Notes under the pieces: generated by a model
The model's database searches: none
What the model saw: the letters and a program-made list of their open reading frames with translations, nothing else
What the model was told of the DNA's origin: nothing
DNA from: Thiofilum sp.
Lineage (GTDB): Bacteria; Pseudomonadota; Gammaproteobacteria; Thiotrichales; Thiotrichaceae
Assembly: GCF_016711335.1 (NCBI RefSeq)
Contig: NZ_JADJTF010000001.1
Location: forward strand, 3,100,001 to 3,164,000
Length of the DNA stretch: 64,000 bases
Direction: 5' to 3'
Program-made: the position numbers and the translations under genes
Shown here: in pieces, positions 43,251-52,774 of the stretch
Numbering within the stretch: the stretch's first letter is position 1
Layout of the letters: each line of letters begins with the position of its first letter

Positions 43251-45401
43251 CTACTTCAAACGCCATTGATGGAAATACTCCACCAGTGTCAACAAGTGCT
43301 TAGGTGCATGTGCTTTTTTCCAAACACCCGCTACATACTTATTGGCTTCGCTCCAAGTCGGGTAAGGATGAATGGTTCCTAAGAGTTTATTGAGTCCAAT
43401 GCCCTGTTTCATAGCTAGGGTATATTCGGCTATCAATTCCCCAGCATGGGCACTCACAATAGTCACCCCTAATATTTTATCTGATTTAGTAGGCGTTAGG
43501 ACTTTAATAAAACCACCACGCTGTCCTTCGGTAATGGCGCGATCTAACTCAGCCAACTCAAAACGACTCACCTCATAGGCTATCCCTTGTTGTTGTGCCA
43601 TCTGTTCAGTTAAACCTACCTGAGCGACTTCTGGATCAGTAAACATCACACGCGGTATCACACGCCTATCCACTTTAAAGCGCTTAAAGACACCAAATAA
43701 ACTATTCACGGTGGCATACCAAGCATGATGCGCAGCGACATGGGTAAACTGCAATTCTCCAGCTACATCGCCGGCCACATAAATATGGGGATAGCGTGTT
43801 GCTAAATACTCATCTACCTCTAAATTAGGGTCAGTCACCAAACCAAGTGCCTCCAAGCCAAACCCCTCTAAACGCGGCTTACGCCCTAATGCACAGATTA
43901 ATAGTTCATAGGGCAGCTCGAATACCTCGCCTTGACGCTGTAAGACCACAGACTTAAGCGCGTCTTGATCCTGCTTACACTCCAGCCACTGACAATCCGT
44001 GAGTATTTTCACGCCCTCAGCTTCAAGCTGTTGTTGTACTCCTACAGCGACTTCCTCATCATCACGGCTCAACAAGCGTTTAGCGCGTATTATAATGGTC
44101 ACTTGTGCTCCCAAACGCTGGAAGGCTTGCGCCAGCTCACAACTAATCGCCCCGCCTCCCATCAATAACACGGCTTGGGGTATCTGATCATACTGCATCA
44201 GCCGCTCCCACACCGTCTCGCTGGTGACATAGCCACTATGCTCTATCCCTTTTATCGGTGGCACTACCGGACTCGCACCCGTTGCTAACACAATATTACG
44301 CGCGGTGAGTGTGCGGGTCGTACCCTCGTGCAAAGCGACTTGCACTGTCCAAGGATCTTGTAAGGTTGCATAACCTTGCAGTACCTCCACCCCCAATTGT
44401 GTATAGCGCTCCACACTGTCATGCGGCTCTACGGTTTGAATAACTTGTGCTACACGCTGCATTACGGTTTTAAAATCAACTTGTCCTGTTGCTAGCACAC
44501 CAAACTCACGAGCAGTAGCAATCTGATGCGCAATTTTGGCACTTTTAATGAGTGCCTTACTCGGTACACAACCATAATTTAAACAATCCCCCCCCATTTT
44601 ATGCGCTTCAATCAAAGTGACTTTGGCTTTAACAGCCGCCGCAATATAACTACTGACTAAGCCCGCAGCACCTGCTCCTATGACAATGATATTGCGCTCA
44701 AAATGCTTAGGTTTAGACCAACCTTGATAGATTCGCTGCCGCTTAACATAGTCGACAAGCGCCTTAGCTAGCCACGGAAATAAAGCCAATAACACTAAAG
44801 AGCCTACTAAAGCGGGTGACAGGATTTCAGCCGTGGATTGTACTTTGCCTAATTGGGTTCCTGCATTCACATAAACTAGCGTACCCGGCAGCATTCCTAA
44901 TTGGCTTACCCAATAAAAAGTACGCAGCGGCATACGGGTTAAGCCCATCAAGATATTGATAACAAAAAAAGGAATCAGCGGCACTAGGCGCAACGTCAGT
45001 AAGTATAAGGCCCCTTCTTTGGCTATACCTGCATTGAGGGTTTGTAAGGGTTGGGCAAAACGCTGCTGTACCTGATCGCGTACTAAATAGCGGGCGGCTA
45101 AAAACGCTAAGGTAGCACCTATAGACGAGGCAAAGGATACTAATACCAGCCCCGTACCTAAGCCAAACAAAGCGCCTGCCGCTAGAGTGAGAATAGCCGC
45201 CCCCGGCAAGGATAAGGCGGTAATAGCCACATAGAAAACAAAAAATGAGCCTAAGACTAACCAAGGGTAGTGTGCATACCACTCGGCAAATTGAGCTTGG
45301 CTTGCTTTTAAATAACCGAGACTTAAAAACTGTTGGGCATCAAAAATAAAAAATAAAATAACTAGAATGAATAATAATGTAATTAATAATATTTTTTTCA
45401 T
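43251..45401 (-). CDS. TVP38/DedA-like membrane domain fused to a mercuric-reductase-type flavin oxidoreductase
   Basis: 716 aa, two proteins in one. Residues 1-225 are a SNARE-associated/TVP38 membrane domain (about six hydrophobic segments, with LPGAAILTLAAGALFGLGTG). Residues about 235-716 are a class I pyridine nucleotide-disulfide oxidoreductase: IIVIGAGAAGLVSSYIA (FAD), the redox pair GGDCLNYGCVPSKALI, NAD site GGGAISCELAQAF, and a dimer domain ending THPYPTWSEA-like (IHPYPTWSEANKYVAGV). No N-terminal heavy-metal domain and no C-terminal Cys pair of true MerA. The fusion is known in several bacteria; its electron acceptor is unknown. Confidence 0.9.
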   Translation of the reverse strand: MKKILLITLLFILVILFFIFDAQQFLSLGYLKASQAQFAEWYAHYPWLVLGSFFVFYVAITALSLPGAAILTLAAGALFGLGTGLVLVSFASSIGATLAFLAARYLVRDQVQQRFAQPLQTLNAGIAKEGALYLLTLRLVPLIPFFVINILMGLTRMPLRTFYWVSQLGMLPGTLVYVNAGTQLGKVQSTAEILSPALVGSLVLLALFPWLAKALVDYVKRQRIYQGWSKPKHFERNIIVIGAGAAGLVSSYIAAAVKAKVTLIEAHKMGGDCLNYGCVPSKALIKSAKIAHQIATAREFGVLATGQVDFKTVMQRVAQVIQTVEPHDSVERYTQLGVEVLQGYATLQDPWTVQVALHEGTTRTLTARNIVLATGASPVVPPIKGIEHSGYVTSETVWERLMQYDQIPQAVLLMGGGAISCELAQAFQRLGAQVTIIIRAKRLLSRDDEEVAVGVQQQLEAEGVKILTDCQWLECKQDQDALKSVVLQRQGEVFELPYELLICALGRKPRLEGFGLEALGLVTDPNLEVDEYLATRYPHIYVAGDVAGELQFTHVAAHHAWYATVNSLFGVFKRFKVDRRVIPRVMFTDPEVAQVGLTEQMAQQQGIAYEVSRFELAELDRAITEGQRGGFIKVLTPTKSDKILGVTIVSAHAGELIAEYTLAMKQGIGLNKLLGTIHPYPTWSEANKYVAGVWKKAHAPKHLLTLVEYFHQWRLK

Positions 45402-45529
45402 AAACCCTCGTGATTAAAACTAAACAACACCTCCTATTGATTAATTAATACAATAGAATCACTAGCCCTATTAAGTAGGGGCTTGGCAATCAGCAAACCC
45501 CACACTTAACTAAAATAGATTCAGGTTAA

Positions 45530-45799
45530 CTAAGAGAAAAATTGTGGATGAGTATTCATATATTGACGAATCGAATAACTCATTTCATGGCGGCTGTAAG
45601 GAGTTACCTGACTCCTACACGCTCGATCTGAAAAATCATACAGACATTCAACTACTTTCAGGCAAGCACTCCGATCATGGTCAGCTTCTTGTGCTAAAGC
45701 TAGCGCCTCAATATGGGTTAAATGAGCACTATACTCAATAGCACGCAGTTGACATTCATTTAGCCCACAAAATTCACGGCAATCATCTAAAGTCAGCAT
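45530..45799 (-). CDS. Small conserved hypothetical protein
   Basis: 89 aa, MLTLDDCREFCGLNECQLRA followed by IEYSAHLTHIEALALAQEAD. The first half resembles a small helical family with MLTLEDCxxFxxLxxxEIxAI seen in sulfur-oxidising and other gammaproteobacteria; no function is known. It lies alone between the flavin reductase and lpxH, with AT-rich gaps on both sides. The opposite-strand frame at 45544 is considered its shadow. Confidence 0.6.
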   Translation of the reverse strand: MLTLDDCREFCGLNECQLRAIEYSAHLTHIEALALAQEADHDRSACLKVVECLYDFSDRACRSQVTPYSRHEMSYSIRQYMNTHPQFFS

Positions 45800-45998
45800 A
45801 ATTATCGCCTCCTAAGCGGTGGTATACAGTCATATTTATTATGTATCTCTCACGTGAGCGATTATATAACACTGGTATGACTTTTAAAGAAACACTTTTA
45901 ATTGTGTGTAGTATCGTTACCACTGAGACTTAATTACCACACTTTAGCTTATTACAAGAATACGTTTATTGGGCATTAATAAAATAGCTATCACAACA

Positions 45999-46748
45999 CT
46001 AATCACCCTTATAATAATCGGCTAATAAACGCACGCTCTGCGCATCTACTTTGAGGAAACTACCTTTAGTACCGTACCAATCCCCCAAAACTATGCGTTT
46101 GCAATACTGTTCGTGGATAAAAAACTTATGGATTGCAGGACGGTGTGTATGACCATGAATCAACTGGGTCAACTGATACTGCTGCATCACATCCTTCACG
46201 GCTGCGGGTGTAACATCCAAAATAGTCTCCGCTTTAGTATGCATTTGAGCCTGACTTTCGGCTCGTAAGGCTTGTGCTTGTGCAATACGTTGCTCTAGCG
46301 GGAGGGATAAAAACTGCTCTTGCCACTGAGGATTGCGTAACTGGGTACGCAATTGTTGATAAGCATGATCATCGGTACATAGGCTATCCCCATGCATCAG
46401 TAAAGTGGGAATACCATATAAATCAATTAAATGCTGATCGGGCAATAGAATAAAACCCGTTTGTGCGGCAAAAGCCTTTCCCACTAAAAAATCCCGATTA
46501 CCATGCTGAAAAGCAATAGGTACACCTTGGGCACTCAAACGACTAAATGCCTCTACCACCGGCATAAATCCAACGCCTAATGGATGCGCTAGCACATCAT
46601 CCCCCACCCAATATTCAAACAAATCACCTAGAATATATAAACCTTGAGGGCGATGGCGTGCTAAGTAATCCAAAAACTGGAGCAGCAGAGCCATACTATG
46701 TGGACGGTTAGGAAAGAGATGTAAGTCTGAAATAAACCAAGTGCTCAT
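45999..46748 (-). CDS. lpxH: UDP-2,3-diacylglucosamine diphosphatase
   Basis: 249 aa. Metallophosphoesterase motifs in order: ISDLHL, GDLFEYWVGDD, GNRDFLVG, LMHGDSLCTDD and IHGHTHRPA. These match LpxH, the Mn-dependent enzyme giving lipid X in lipid A synthesis at the inner membrane. FEYWVGDD is typical of LpxH and separates it from the PlcP-like relative at 57519. The genuine lpxH of the window. Confidence 0.94.
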   Translation of the reverse strand: MSTWFISDLHLFPNRPHSMALLLQFLDYLARHRPQGLYILGDLFEYWVGDDVLAHPLGVGFMPVVEAFSRLSAQGVPIAFQHGNRDFLVGKAFAAQTGFILLPDQHLIDLYGIPTLLMHGDSLCTDDHAYQQLRTQLRNPQWQEQFLSLPLEQRIAQAQALRAESQAQMHTKAETILDVTPAAVKDVMQQYQLTQLIHGHTHRPAIHKFFIHEQYCKRIVLGDWYGTKGSFLKVDAQSVRLLADYYKGD

Positions 46749-46810
46749 GCAAAATTTAGCTGTTATTAGTCATAGTGGCTAGCATGCGCATAAAGTGATA
46801 GGGTCGCAAG

Positions 46811-47617
46811 CTATTTTATAACCGCTAGTGTCAGCACCACATAATACAATCCATACAGCGCCCAAAGATGCAAAGGATAGAAAAGATAGAAAAAGTATTT
46901 ATGCTCTTTGCCACGCTGCCCATTGTACAGCGCTAGCGGTAGCGCTGCTAAACCCATCATCCACTGCAAATCTATCGACCAACGTTCTGTAGCGTTCGTT
47001 TGCCAATAAAGTCCTAGGCTAAGGACTATTAGCCCCAATAACTGCACCCAACACAACGAGCGCGTGTAGTAAAACCATAAAGCTAAAATTAGAAATAATA
47101 ATCCGCCCTCGATAAACTGTGGGCTAGGAATAAAATTCAATGCAGTAAGCAAAGGCAAATTGACAGGTTCTTGACCTAATACACTCACCTTAGCCAGATC
47201 TAGTAACCAAGGTAGCAGCATAGCTAGGGCACTCAATAGGATTTTCCCCAAAGCTAAGGGGTTAGATCTAGAGTGCTTTAGCAATAAATCAGTAAAGTAC
47301 ATGAACCATAGCCCCATAAAGAGGCTGGCAAAAATATTAGCAAAGAGCGCTTTTTCAGTAGGTAGCCTCCATGCTAGCCACCCACTACCCAGAGCCATTA
47401 CCCAAGAACCCACTAATAAGCGCCACATATAGCGCTCTGGGCTACGAGTATGAATAAAGCCTTCAACACTTAAAAAGATAAAAATCGGTGCAACTATGCG
47501 CCCCAAAGCATTTAAAAGGGTTGGTGCGCCCCATTCCATAAAGAAATAATGCACATGATCACCGACCATGAGCACTACACCTAAGAGCTTGAGTTGATAA
47601 GCGTTTAAAGAGCGCAC
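46811..47617 (-). CDS. TraX-family membrane protein
   Basis: 268 aa, about eight hydrophobic segments, starting GTG at 47617 directly after the ferritin-like gene stop. LNAYQLKLLGVVLMVGDHVH and LGRIVAPIFIFLSVEGFIHT fit the TraX family. TraX acetylates F pilin in conjugative plasmids; chromosomal relatives probably acylate other targets. No conjugation genes are near. Confidence 0.85.
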   Translation of the reverse strand: MRSLNAYQLKLLGVVLMVGDHVHYFFMEWGAPTLLNALGRIVAPIFIFLSVEGFIHTRSPERYMWRLLVGSWVMALGSGWLAWRLPTEKALFANIFASLFMGLWFMYFTDLLLKHSRSNPLALGKILLSALAMLLPWLLDLAKVSVLGQEPVNLPLLTALNFIPSPQFIEGGLLFLILALWFYYTRSLCWVQLLGLIVLSLGLYWQTNATERWSIDLQWMMGLAALPLALYNGQRGKEHKYFFYLFYPLHLWALYGLYYVVLTLAVIK

Positions 47618-48334
47618 TTAAGCAAATCTACGGTTTTTTAATTGCTGCCATTGAGCGACTACATCAATATCATAATATTGCAAATGCTTGGCATAGAGGG
47701 GAATGATTTTACTTTCAAACAGATGAGTATAAGTTAAGCGCGGTAACATACCCCATTCTAGTTCTGTAGTAGACAAAATCGGCTGATACTCGCTTTCGCA
47801 ATAATATTGCTCTGCCATACGCTCTAAAGCTAGAGGAAATAACTCTTGCAACCAAGCGCGAGCCTCACTCCAAACCTCATCTACCCAAGCCAACGCTAGC
47901 CACCCAAAAGTTGAATGGCGTGGCTCATCCTCAATAATACGCTCATAAGCCTGTAAAGGTAGCCGCTCAGTAGTATCCTTACGCATCGCTGCAAATAGAG
48001 GTACTGCCGCCGTCTCACCTAAACAATAAAAATTAAGTAAAGCCGCACAGCAGTTTTTACGCGGATCGATAAATGGCGCGGCAAAACTCATTTGTGCACT
48101 CGCAGTATCCAAGGGCTGATCAGACCCTAAGCTCACTGCGACTTGATGGCAAACTTCTGCATGTGTGACCTCATCTTGAGCAATAGTTAGAGCTTGGCGA
48201 ATTAGCTCTAAGGGCGCTCCTAATTGAATCAGCCAATGAGTGAAATGCGCTGTCATAGAGGCTGAAGCATATTCAGCCAATACTTGATGTTGCCAAAACA
48301 CTAATAATCGTTCTTGTTCTGCTGGTTGCATCAC
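47618..48334 (-). CDS. Ferritin-like diiron-type protein
   Basis: 238 aa, helical. QDEVTHAEVCHQ and EDEPRHSTFGW are two E-x2-H motifs with matching upstream acids (LAEYASASMTAHF; LGETAAVPLF), as in the ferritin-like superfamily with a di-metal centre. Distantly related families include oxidases and hydroxylases; the substrate is unknown. Zero spacing with the TraX-type gene downstream indicates coupled translation. Confidence 0.75.
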   Translation of the reverse strand: MMQPAEQERLLVFWQHQVLAEYASASMTAHFTHWLIQLGAPLELIRQALTIAQDEVTHAEVCHQVAVSLGSDQPLDTASAQMSFAAPFIDPRKNCCAALLNFYCLGETAAVPLFAAMRKDTTERLPLQAYERIIEDEPRHSTFGWLALAWVDEVWSEARAWLQELFPLALERMAEQYYCESEYQPILSTTELEWGMLPRLTYTHLFESKIIPLYAKHLQYYDIDVVAQWQQLKNRRFA

Positions 48335-48391
48335 TACCCCTTAATAGCAAGCTCATCGCTAGTGACTACACTAGCCACGAATAATTTTTCA

Positions 48392-48754
48392 TTACATAGG
48401 CGGTGCTGGATTGACGGATATTAGGGGTACAGGAGGTGACACGACTGGTTTTGGAGCAGGTTTAGGGGGTTGCACAGGTGGTCTAGGAGGCGCTGGATTA
48501 ACCGCTATTTTGGGTTTAGGTTGCGTCCTAGGCTTCGGGCGAGGTACGACTTTAACGACTTTTTTATGTACCACTGCCTTCTTGACGACTTTTTTTGCGG
48601 GCTTTTGTACAGGTTTAACTACAACAGGAGGGGGCGGATTGACTGTGCGTACCCCCACCAACTGAACCTCATTCGCTTGGGCGATTGTGCCTAGGCTACC
48701 TGTGACAAAAGATACGGCTAATGCCGCTAACTTAGCCTTATAAGGATTATTCAT
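48392..48754 (-). CDS. Secreted Pro/Lys/Val-rich low-complexity protein
   Basis: 120 aa. A signal peptide (KLAALAVSFVTGSLGTIAQA) precedes a low-complexity domain of PKP, PVV and KK repeats (PPVVVKPVQKPAKKVVKKAV and similar). Composition resembles periplasmic linker regions of TonB-like proteins but no TonB domain follows. Likely periplasmic or cell-surface; function unknown. Confidence 0.7.
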   Translation of the reverse strand: MNNPYKAKLAALAVSFVTGSLGTIAQANEVQLVGVRTVNPPPPVVVKPVQKPAKKVVKKAVVHKKVVKVVPRPKPRTQPKPKIAVNPAPPRPPVQPPKPAPKPVVSPPVPLISVNPAPPM

Positions 48755-48890
48755 TTCGCCTTCCTTTTGCTACCAATATATGTTTAAAACCATAACTACT
48801 ATAAAACAACAGGGCTAAAGGTAAAGCGTTCAAGCACTCATTCTACCCACAAGGTAAATAGTTAACACGATACTTAACTTTAACTAATCA

Positions 48891-49577
48891 CTAAGAGCGA
48901 AATAGGCGGGTATATTGAGTTTCGTGTCGACTACTGGCTAACGCTAATGCAATATTAGCGCCCCCGATTTCATCATCGGTCACTTGTAAACCTTGCTGAA
49001 TAGCCGGTAATAACGTTGGAATAAGCTGATGTAAACAGGCTTGCCCTTGAGTTTGTCCTAAAGGAATAATTTTAACGGCTGATAACACTAAATTTTCTAG
49101 CCAACTCCAACCATAGCCATAGAGCGCTTTATCTAGCGCAATCTGCCAATGCACCGCAGCTAGTGCAAAACCAGCCGCCTGACTTTGGGCTAAAATCGGT
49201 TTCCACTCCTTAGCATAGGGCACGTCTAAAGCTATCAACAAATCAGCCAGCGCCCTACCCCGATTCATTTCCTCCAGCATCAACTCATAGGTTTCACGAT
49301 TGGCTAATAGCATCTCAACCCAATACTCTAGCGCCTGTTTATCCTGAGTGTGCGCAGCAGCATATAAACGTTTTAATAGTGGAAAATCAACATAGGTCAA
49401 ACCACTTTGTAGTTGATTAAGCAACCATGCTTTTAAATCCGTAACGGTCTTAACCCAACCCTGCTCAACAGCCCATTCAATCCCTTGTGAATAGGTAAAA
49501 GACCCAATCGGTAACGAGGGACTGACTAGGTGCATCAAACGCAGCAAAGCTATATCAGAGGAGGTTTCAATGTCCAT
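48891..49577 (-). CDS. ureF: Urease accessory protein UreF
   Basis: About 228 aa from ATG 49577 (MDIETSSDIALLRLMHLVSP), which overlaps the end of ureE by 11 bp. The motif SPSLPIGSFTYSQGIEWAVE is diagnostic of UreF. UreF joins UreG and UreD (UreH) to load Ni into urease. The usual ureG does not follow: the next gene downstream is an unrelated secreted protein. The longer frame from 49661 would put a hydrophobic extra N-terminus on the protein and is not favoured. Confidence 0.94.
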   Translation of the reverse strand: MDIETSSDIALLRLMHLVSPSLPIGSFTYSQGIEWAVEQGWVKTVTDLKAWLLNQLQSGLTYVDFPLLKRLYAAAHTQDKQALEYWVEMLLANRETYELMLEEMNRGRALADLLIALDVPYAKEWKPILAQSQAAGFALAAVHWQIALDKALYGYGWSWLENLVLSAVKIIPLGQTQGQACLHQLIPTLLPAIQQGLQVTDDEIGGANIALALASSRHETQYTRLFRS

Positions 49578-50055
49578 GATGAAAGCTAATATAAGGATGT
49601 GAGTATTCGTGATGAGCATGACTATGCCCACCTGCTGCATAAGCCCCCGCTTCGGGTTCAAAACTCGCCTGCTCAGTCAGCACTGTTAAACCCAAACCCC
49701 GCACCATATCATCTAATACGTGGTCATGCAGATAACGCACTCGTCCCACACTAATCTCTAAAGGTACATGACGATTGCCTAGGTGATAACTCACCCGTGC
49801 TAATAAAAGCGCGTCTTCGCAATGCACCGTTGAAACGCTTTCCAAAGCAGCGAGTACTTGTACCACCTCACCCGTTTCAGCCTGTAGATAATCGCCGTGT
49901 TTGAGACTCATGCCACGCTCTAAAAACAAGCCTGCATCTTGCCCTTGATCTAAGGCAACGCGTTGACGGGTAATAATGCGCTTTTCATAGGGTAGCGTTA
50001 GGGTCAGTAAAATCGCTGGCGGTGGAGTGAGTAATTTAGTGATCAATTTGAGCAT
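49567..50055 (-). CDS. ureE: Urease nickel metallochaperone UreE
   Basis: 162 aa. VALDQGQDAGLFLERGMSLK and GNRHVPLEISVGRVRYLHDHVL are UreE blocks, the latter with the metal-binding HDH. The C-terminus is His-rich (GGHSHAHHEYSHPYISFHHG). UreE brings Ni to the UreDFG complex. Overlap with ureF makes the two translationally coupled. No ureABC in the window, so the structural genes must lie elsewhere if a urease exists. Confidence 0.95.
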   Translation of the reverse strand: MLKLITKLLTPPPAILLTLTLPYEKRIITRQRVALDQGQDAGLFLERGMSLKHGDYLQAETGEVVQVLAALESVSTVHCEDALLLARVSYHLGNRHVPLEISVGRVRYLHDHVLDDMVRGLGLTVLTEQASFEPEAGAYAAGGHSHAHHEYSHPYISFHHGH

Positions 50056-50144
50056 GGAATAACCTGTTTAAGCACCAATAAGGCTAGTTAGCAGCTTTTA
50101 TGCCAAAAAATAGTGCTTGTAAGTACTTGAGCCAACGTAATCAT

Positions 50145-50234
50145 GCGTGTCTTACGCAGACGCTATCAATACGTCCGTGTACGCTTCGAGGCGGCATCCA
50201 TGCCGCCAAGACTGCTCCAGAAACGCACGATGAC
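50145..50234 (-). repeat. Dispersed hairpin repeat, copy 2 (longest)
   Basis: On the minus strand reads TTTCTGGAGCAGTCTTGG, then GGCGGCATGGATGCCGCC, then CGAAGCGTACACGGACGTAT and on to GCGTCTGCGTAAGAC. Near matches at 55441-55519 and in part at 6669-6712. It lies in the 307-bp gap between lon and ureE, which is otherwise without features I can support. Confidence 0.75.
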
Positions 50235-50362
50235 TTTGAGCTAGCTAGATATTTACTCATTTCTTAGCGCTAAATAAAAAGCATCTCTTTAGTGCAAAAC
50301 TAATGGAGGTGCTTTAAAACAGTACTAAGAGACTTATCTTCAATACTCAGTCAAGCGCTCTA

Positions 50363-52765
50363 CTACGCGGCAGATTGATAAGCCGCTACCATCGATGCAT
50401 TCACCTCTAAGGCAGCATTCATTGCATCCTCTACCCGCTCCATAAAGATGAAGTTCAATTGATTACGGGCGTTTTCGGGTACATCTTCTATATCTTTGCG
50501 ATTACGTGCGGGCAGTAACACGGTATGAATCCCTGCTCGTAACGCCGCCAAGCATTTCTCTTTCACGCCCCCAATCGGTAGTACCAAGCCGCGTAAACTG
50601 ATTTCACCTGTCATGGCTACATCGCTACGCACACAGCGCCCTGTGAGCAGCGAGACTAGCGAGGTAAACATCGCTACTCCAGCACTAGGTCCATCCTTGG
50701 GAATCGCCCCAGCAGGGACGTGGAGGTGAATATCATGTTCGTCAAATAGCTTAGGATCAATCCCTAGACTATTGGCTCTAGATTTCACCAAACTTAAAGC
50801 AGCCTGAGCACTCTCTTTCATCACCTCGCCTAATTGCCCCGTAATAATCAATTTACCATGACCGGGCATTTTAGTAGTTTCAATGAAGAGAATATCGCCA
50901 CCCACCGGAGTCCATGCCAGCCCCGTAGCTACTCCCGGAATACTGGTACGCATCGCCACTTCACTTTCAAAACGCTGAGCGCCCAAAATATTGAGTACTT
51001 GCTCAACATCAATCCGAATCGGAGTACTTGCCCCTTCTGCGACTTGTACCGCCACACGCCGCAATACCGCTCCAATCTTACGGTCGAGATTACGCACTCC
51101 CGCTTCACGGGTATAATCACTAATAATGCTCCGTAGGGCTGCTTCAGTCATCACTACCTGCTCTACCAATAAACCATTGTTGGCTAATTGGCGCTTGATC
51201 AGATAACGCTTGGCAATTTCAACCTTTTCTTCCTCGGTATAGCCCGGTAGCTCAATCACCTCCATCCGATCACGCAATGGAGTCGGAATCGCATCTAGCA
51301 CATTAGCAGTTGCAATAAATACGACATTGCTTAAATCAAACGACAAGGCTAAATAGTTATCTCGGAAGGTGCTATTTTGCTCAGGGTCAAGCACTTCTAG
51401 CAAAGCGGCTGAAGGATCACCGTGAAAACCACCGCCGCCTAATTTATCAATCTCATCCAGCATAAAGACTGGATTGCGTGTGCCTGCTTTGCGCAGAGCT
51501 TGGATAATATTGCCGGGCAATGCGCCTAGATAAGTACGCCGATGCCCGCGAATTTCCGCCTCATCATGCACTCCACCTAAGCTTGCACGCACAAACTCCA
51601 GCCCCATCGCATGGGCGATACTTTGCCCCATTGAGGTTTTACCTACACCAGGGGGACCAACAAAGCATAGAATGGGACTACGCCCTTGTGGATTGAGTTT
51701 ACGCACCGCTAAATATTCAATAATGCGCTGCTTGACCTTTTCTAAGCCAAAATGCTCATCATCGAGAATCTGTCTCGCTTTAGTAATATTAATATTCTCA
51801 GTATCTAACTGGCTCCAAGGCACTTCAGCCAACCATTCTAAGTAAGTACGAATCATAGAGTACTCACTCGATGAATCCTGCATTTGCTCTAGACGGCGCA
51901 ACTCCTTTTTAGCCTGTTCATAGGCTTCATCGGGTAATTGTGCTTCTTCTAAGCGCGAGCGTAACTCTTCTAGTTCAGCACTATTACTATCATCTTCACC
52001 TAGTTGCTTACGAATGGTCTTAAGCTGTTCACGCAACATATACTCACGTTGGCGCTCATCCATTGAAGCACGCGCTTTTTTGTCTATTTCATGGGTGAGC
52101 TTCAATACTTCTAATTGGTGTGTTAATAGCTCGGAGACTTTATCTAAACGCGCTTCTAAATCCGTAACCTCCAATAGTGCTTGTTTAGCCTCTGGGGTCA
52201 TATCCATAAAATTAGCAATTAAATCCGCTAGCGCCCCTGCATCTTTAATGTTTTGTAGCGTTTGAGTCACTTCACTAGGTAGCTGGGGTAATAGCTCTGC
52301 GACTTCTAGTGCCATTTGTTGTAGATGGCGCATTCTGGCTTCAATTTCAGGATCATGATTATCGGGGTCGGGCAGTGCTTGTACTTTTGCACCTAAATAA
52401 GCACCCCCCTGAATCACATAATCCAATACCTTAAAACGTTCTTCCCCTTGTACCACTAAATGATGGCTACCGTCTTTGGTAGTGACATAGCGCAAAATAT
52501 TGACTTGAATCCCTATCGAATAGAGATCATCAATACTGGGATTATCTTGTTCTGGATAGCGTTGTAATACTAAGCCTAGCCGTTTACCTTGGCGGATAGC
52601 TTCTTGAGCCGTACTAATACTGGTTTCACGGTTTAAGGTGATGGGCGCTACTACGCCCGGAAATAACACCATATTCCGAGTAGGAAGGACAATTAATAGA
52701 TCGTCAGGCAAGTTTGAGGCGGTAGATTCATACCCTTGCGCTGCGCGAACATTCGATTCAGTCAT
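50363..52765 (-). CDS. lon: ATP-dependent protease Lon
   Basis: 800 aa, standard for LonA. N-terminal substrate domain (LLIVLPTRNMVLFPGVVAPI), AAA+ Walker A GPPGVGKTSMGQ, Walker B VFMLDEID, and the catalytic Ser in PKDGPSAGVAMFT with Lys in the later GGVKEKCLAALRAG. Degrades misfolded and regulatory proteins in the cytoplasm. It lies 9 bp after the hsp20 gene and should share its heat-shock promoter. Confidence 0.97.
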   Translation of the reverse strand: MTESNVRAAQGYESTASNLPDDLLIVLPTRNMVLFPGVVAPITLNRETSISTAQEAIRQGKRLGLVLQRYPEQDNPSIDDLYSIGIQVNILRYVTTKDGSHHLVVQGEERFKVLDYVIQGGAYLGAKVQALPDPDNHDPEIEARMRHLQQMALEVAELLPQLPSEVTQTLQNIKDAGALADLIANFMDMTPEAKQALLEVTDLEARLDKVSELLTHQLEVLKLTHEIDKKARASMDERQREYMLREQLKTIRKQLGEDDSNSAELEELRSRLEEAQLPDEAYEQAKKELRRLEQMQDSSSEYSMIRTYLEWLAEVPWSQLDTENINITKARQILDDEHFGLEKVKQRIIEYLAVRKLNPQGRSPILCFVGPPGVGKTSMGQSIAHAMGLEFVRASLGGVHDEAEIRGHRRTYLGALPGNIIQALRKAGTRNPVFMLDEIDKLGGGGFHGDPSAALLEVLDPEQNSTFRDNYLALSFDLSNVVFIATANVLDAIPTPLRDRMEVIELPGYTEEEKVEIAKRYLIKRQLANNGLLVEQVVMTEAALRSIISDYTREAGVRNLDRKIGAVLRRVAVQVAEGASTPIRIDVEQVLNILGAQRFESEVAMRTSIPGVATGLAWTPVGGDILFIETTKMPGHGKLIITGQLGEVMKESAQAALSLVKSRANSLGIDPKLFDEHDIHLHVPAGAIPKDGPSAGVAMFTSLVSLLTGRCVRSDVAMTGEISLRGLVLPIGGVKEKCLAALRAGIHTVLLPARNRKDIEDVPENARNQLNFIFMERVEDAMNAALEVNASMVAAYQSAA

Positions 52766-52774
52766 AGCGTAACC

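Noticed and set aside
45544..45741. Plus-strand small frame
   Set aside because: It overlaps the minus-strand 89-aa gene, which has an expected N-terminal motif and start.
48411..48694. Plus-strand Gly/Thr-rich frames
   Set aside because: They are the mirror of the Pro/Lys-rich secreted protein on the minus strand; the minus frame has a signal peptide.
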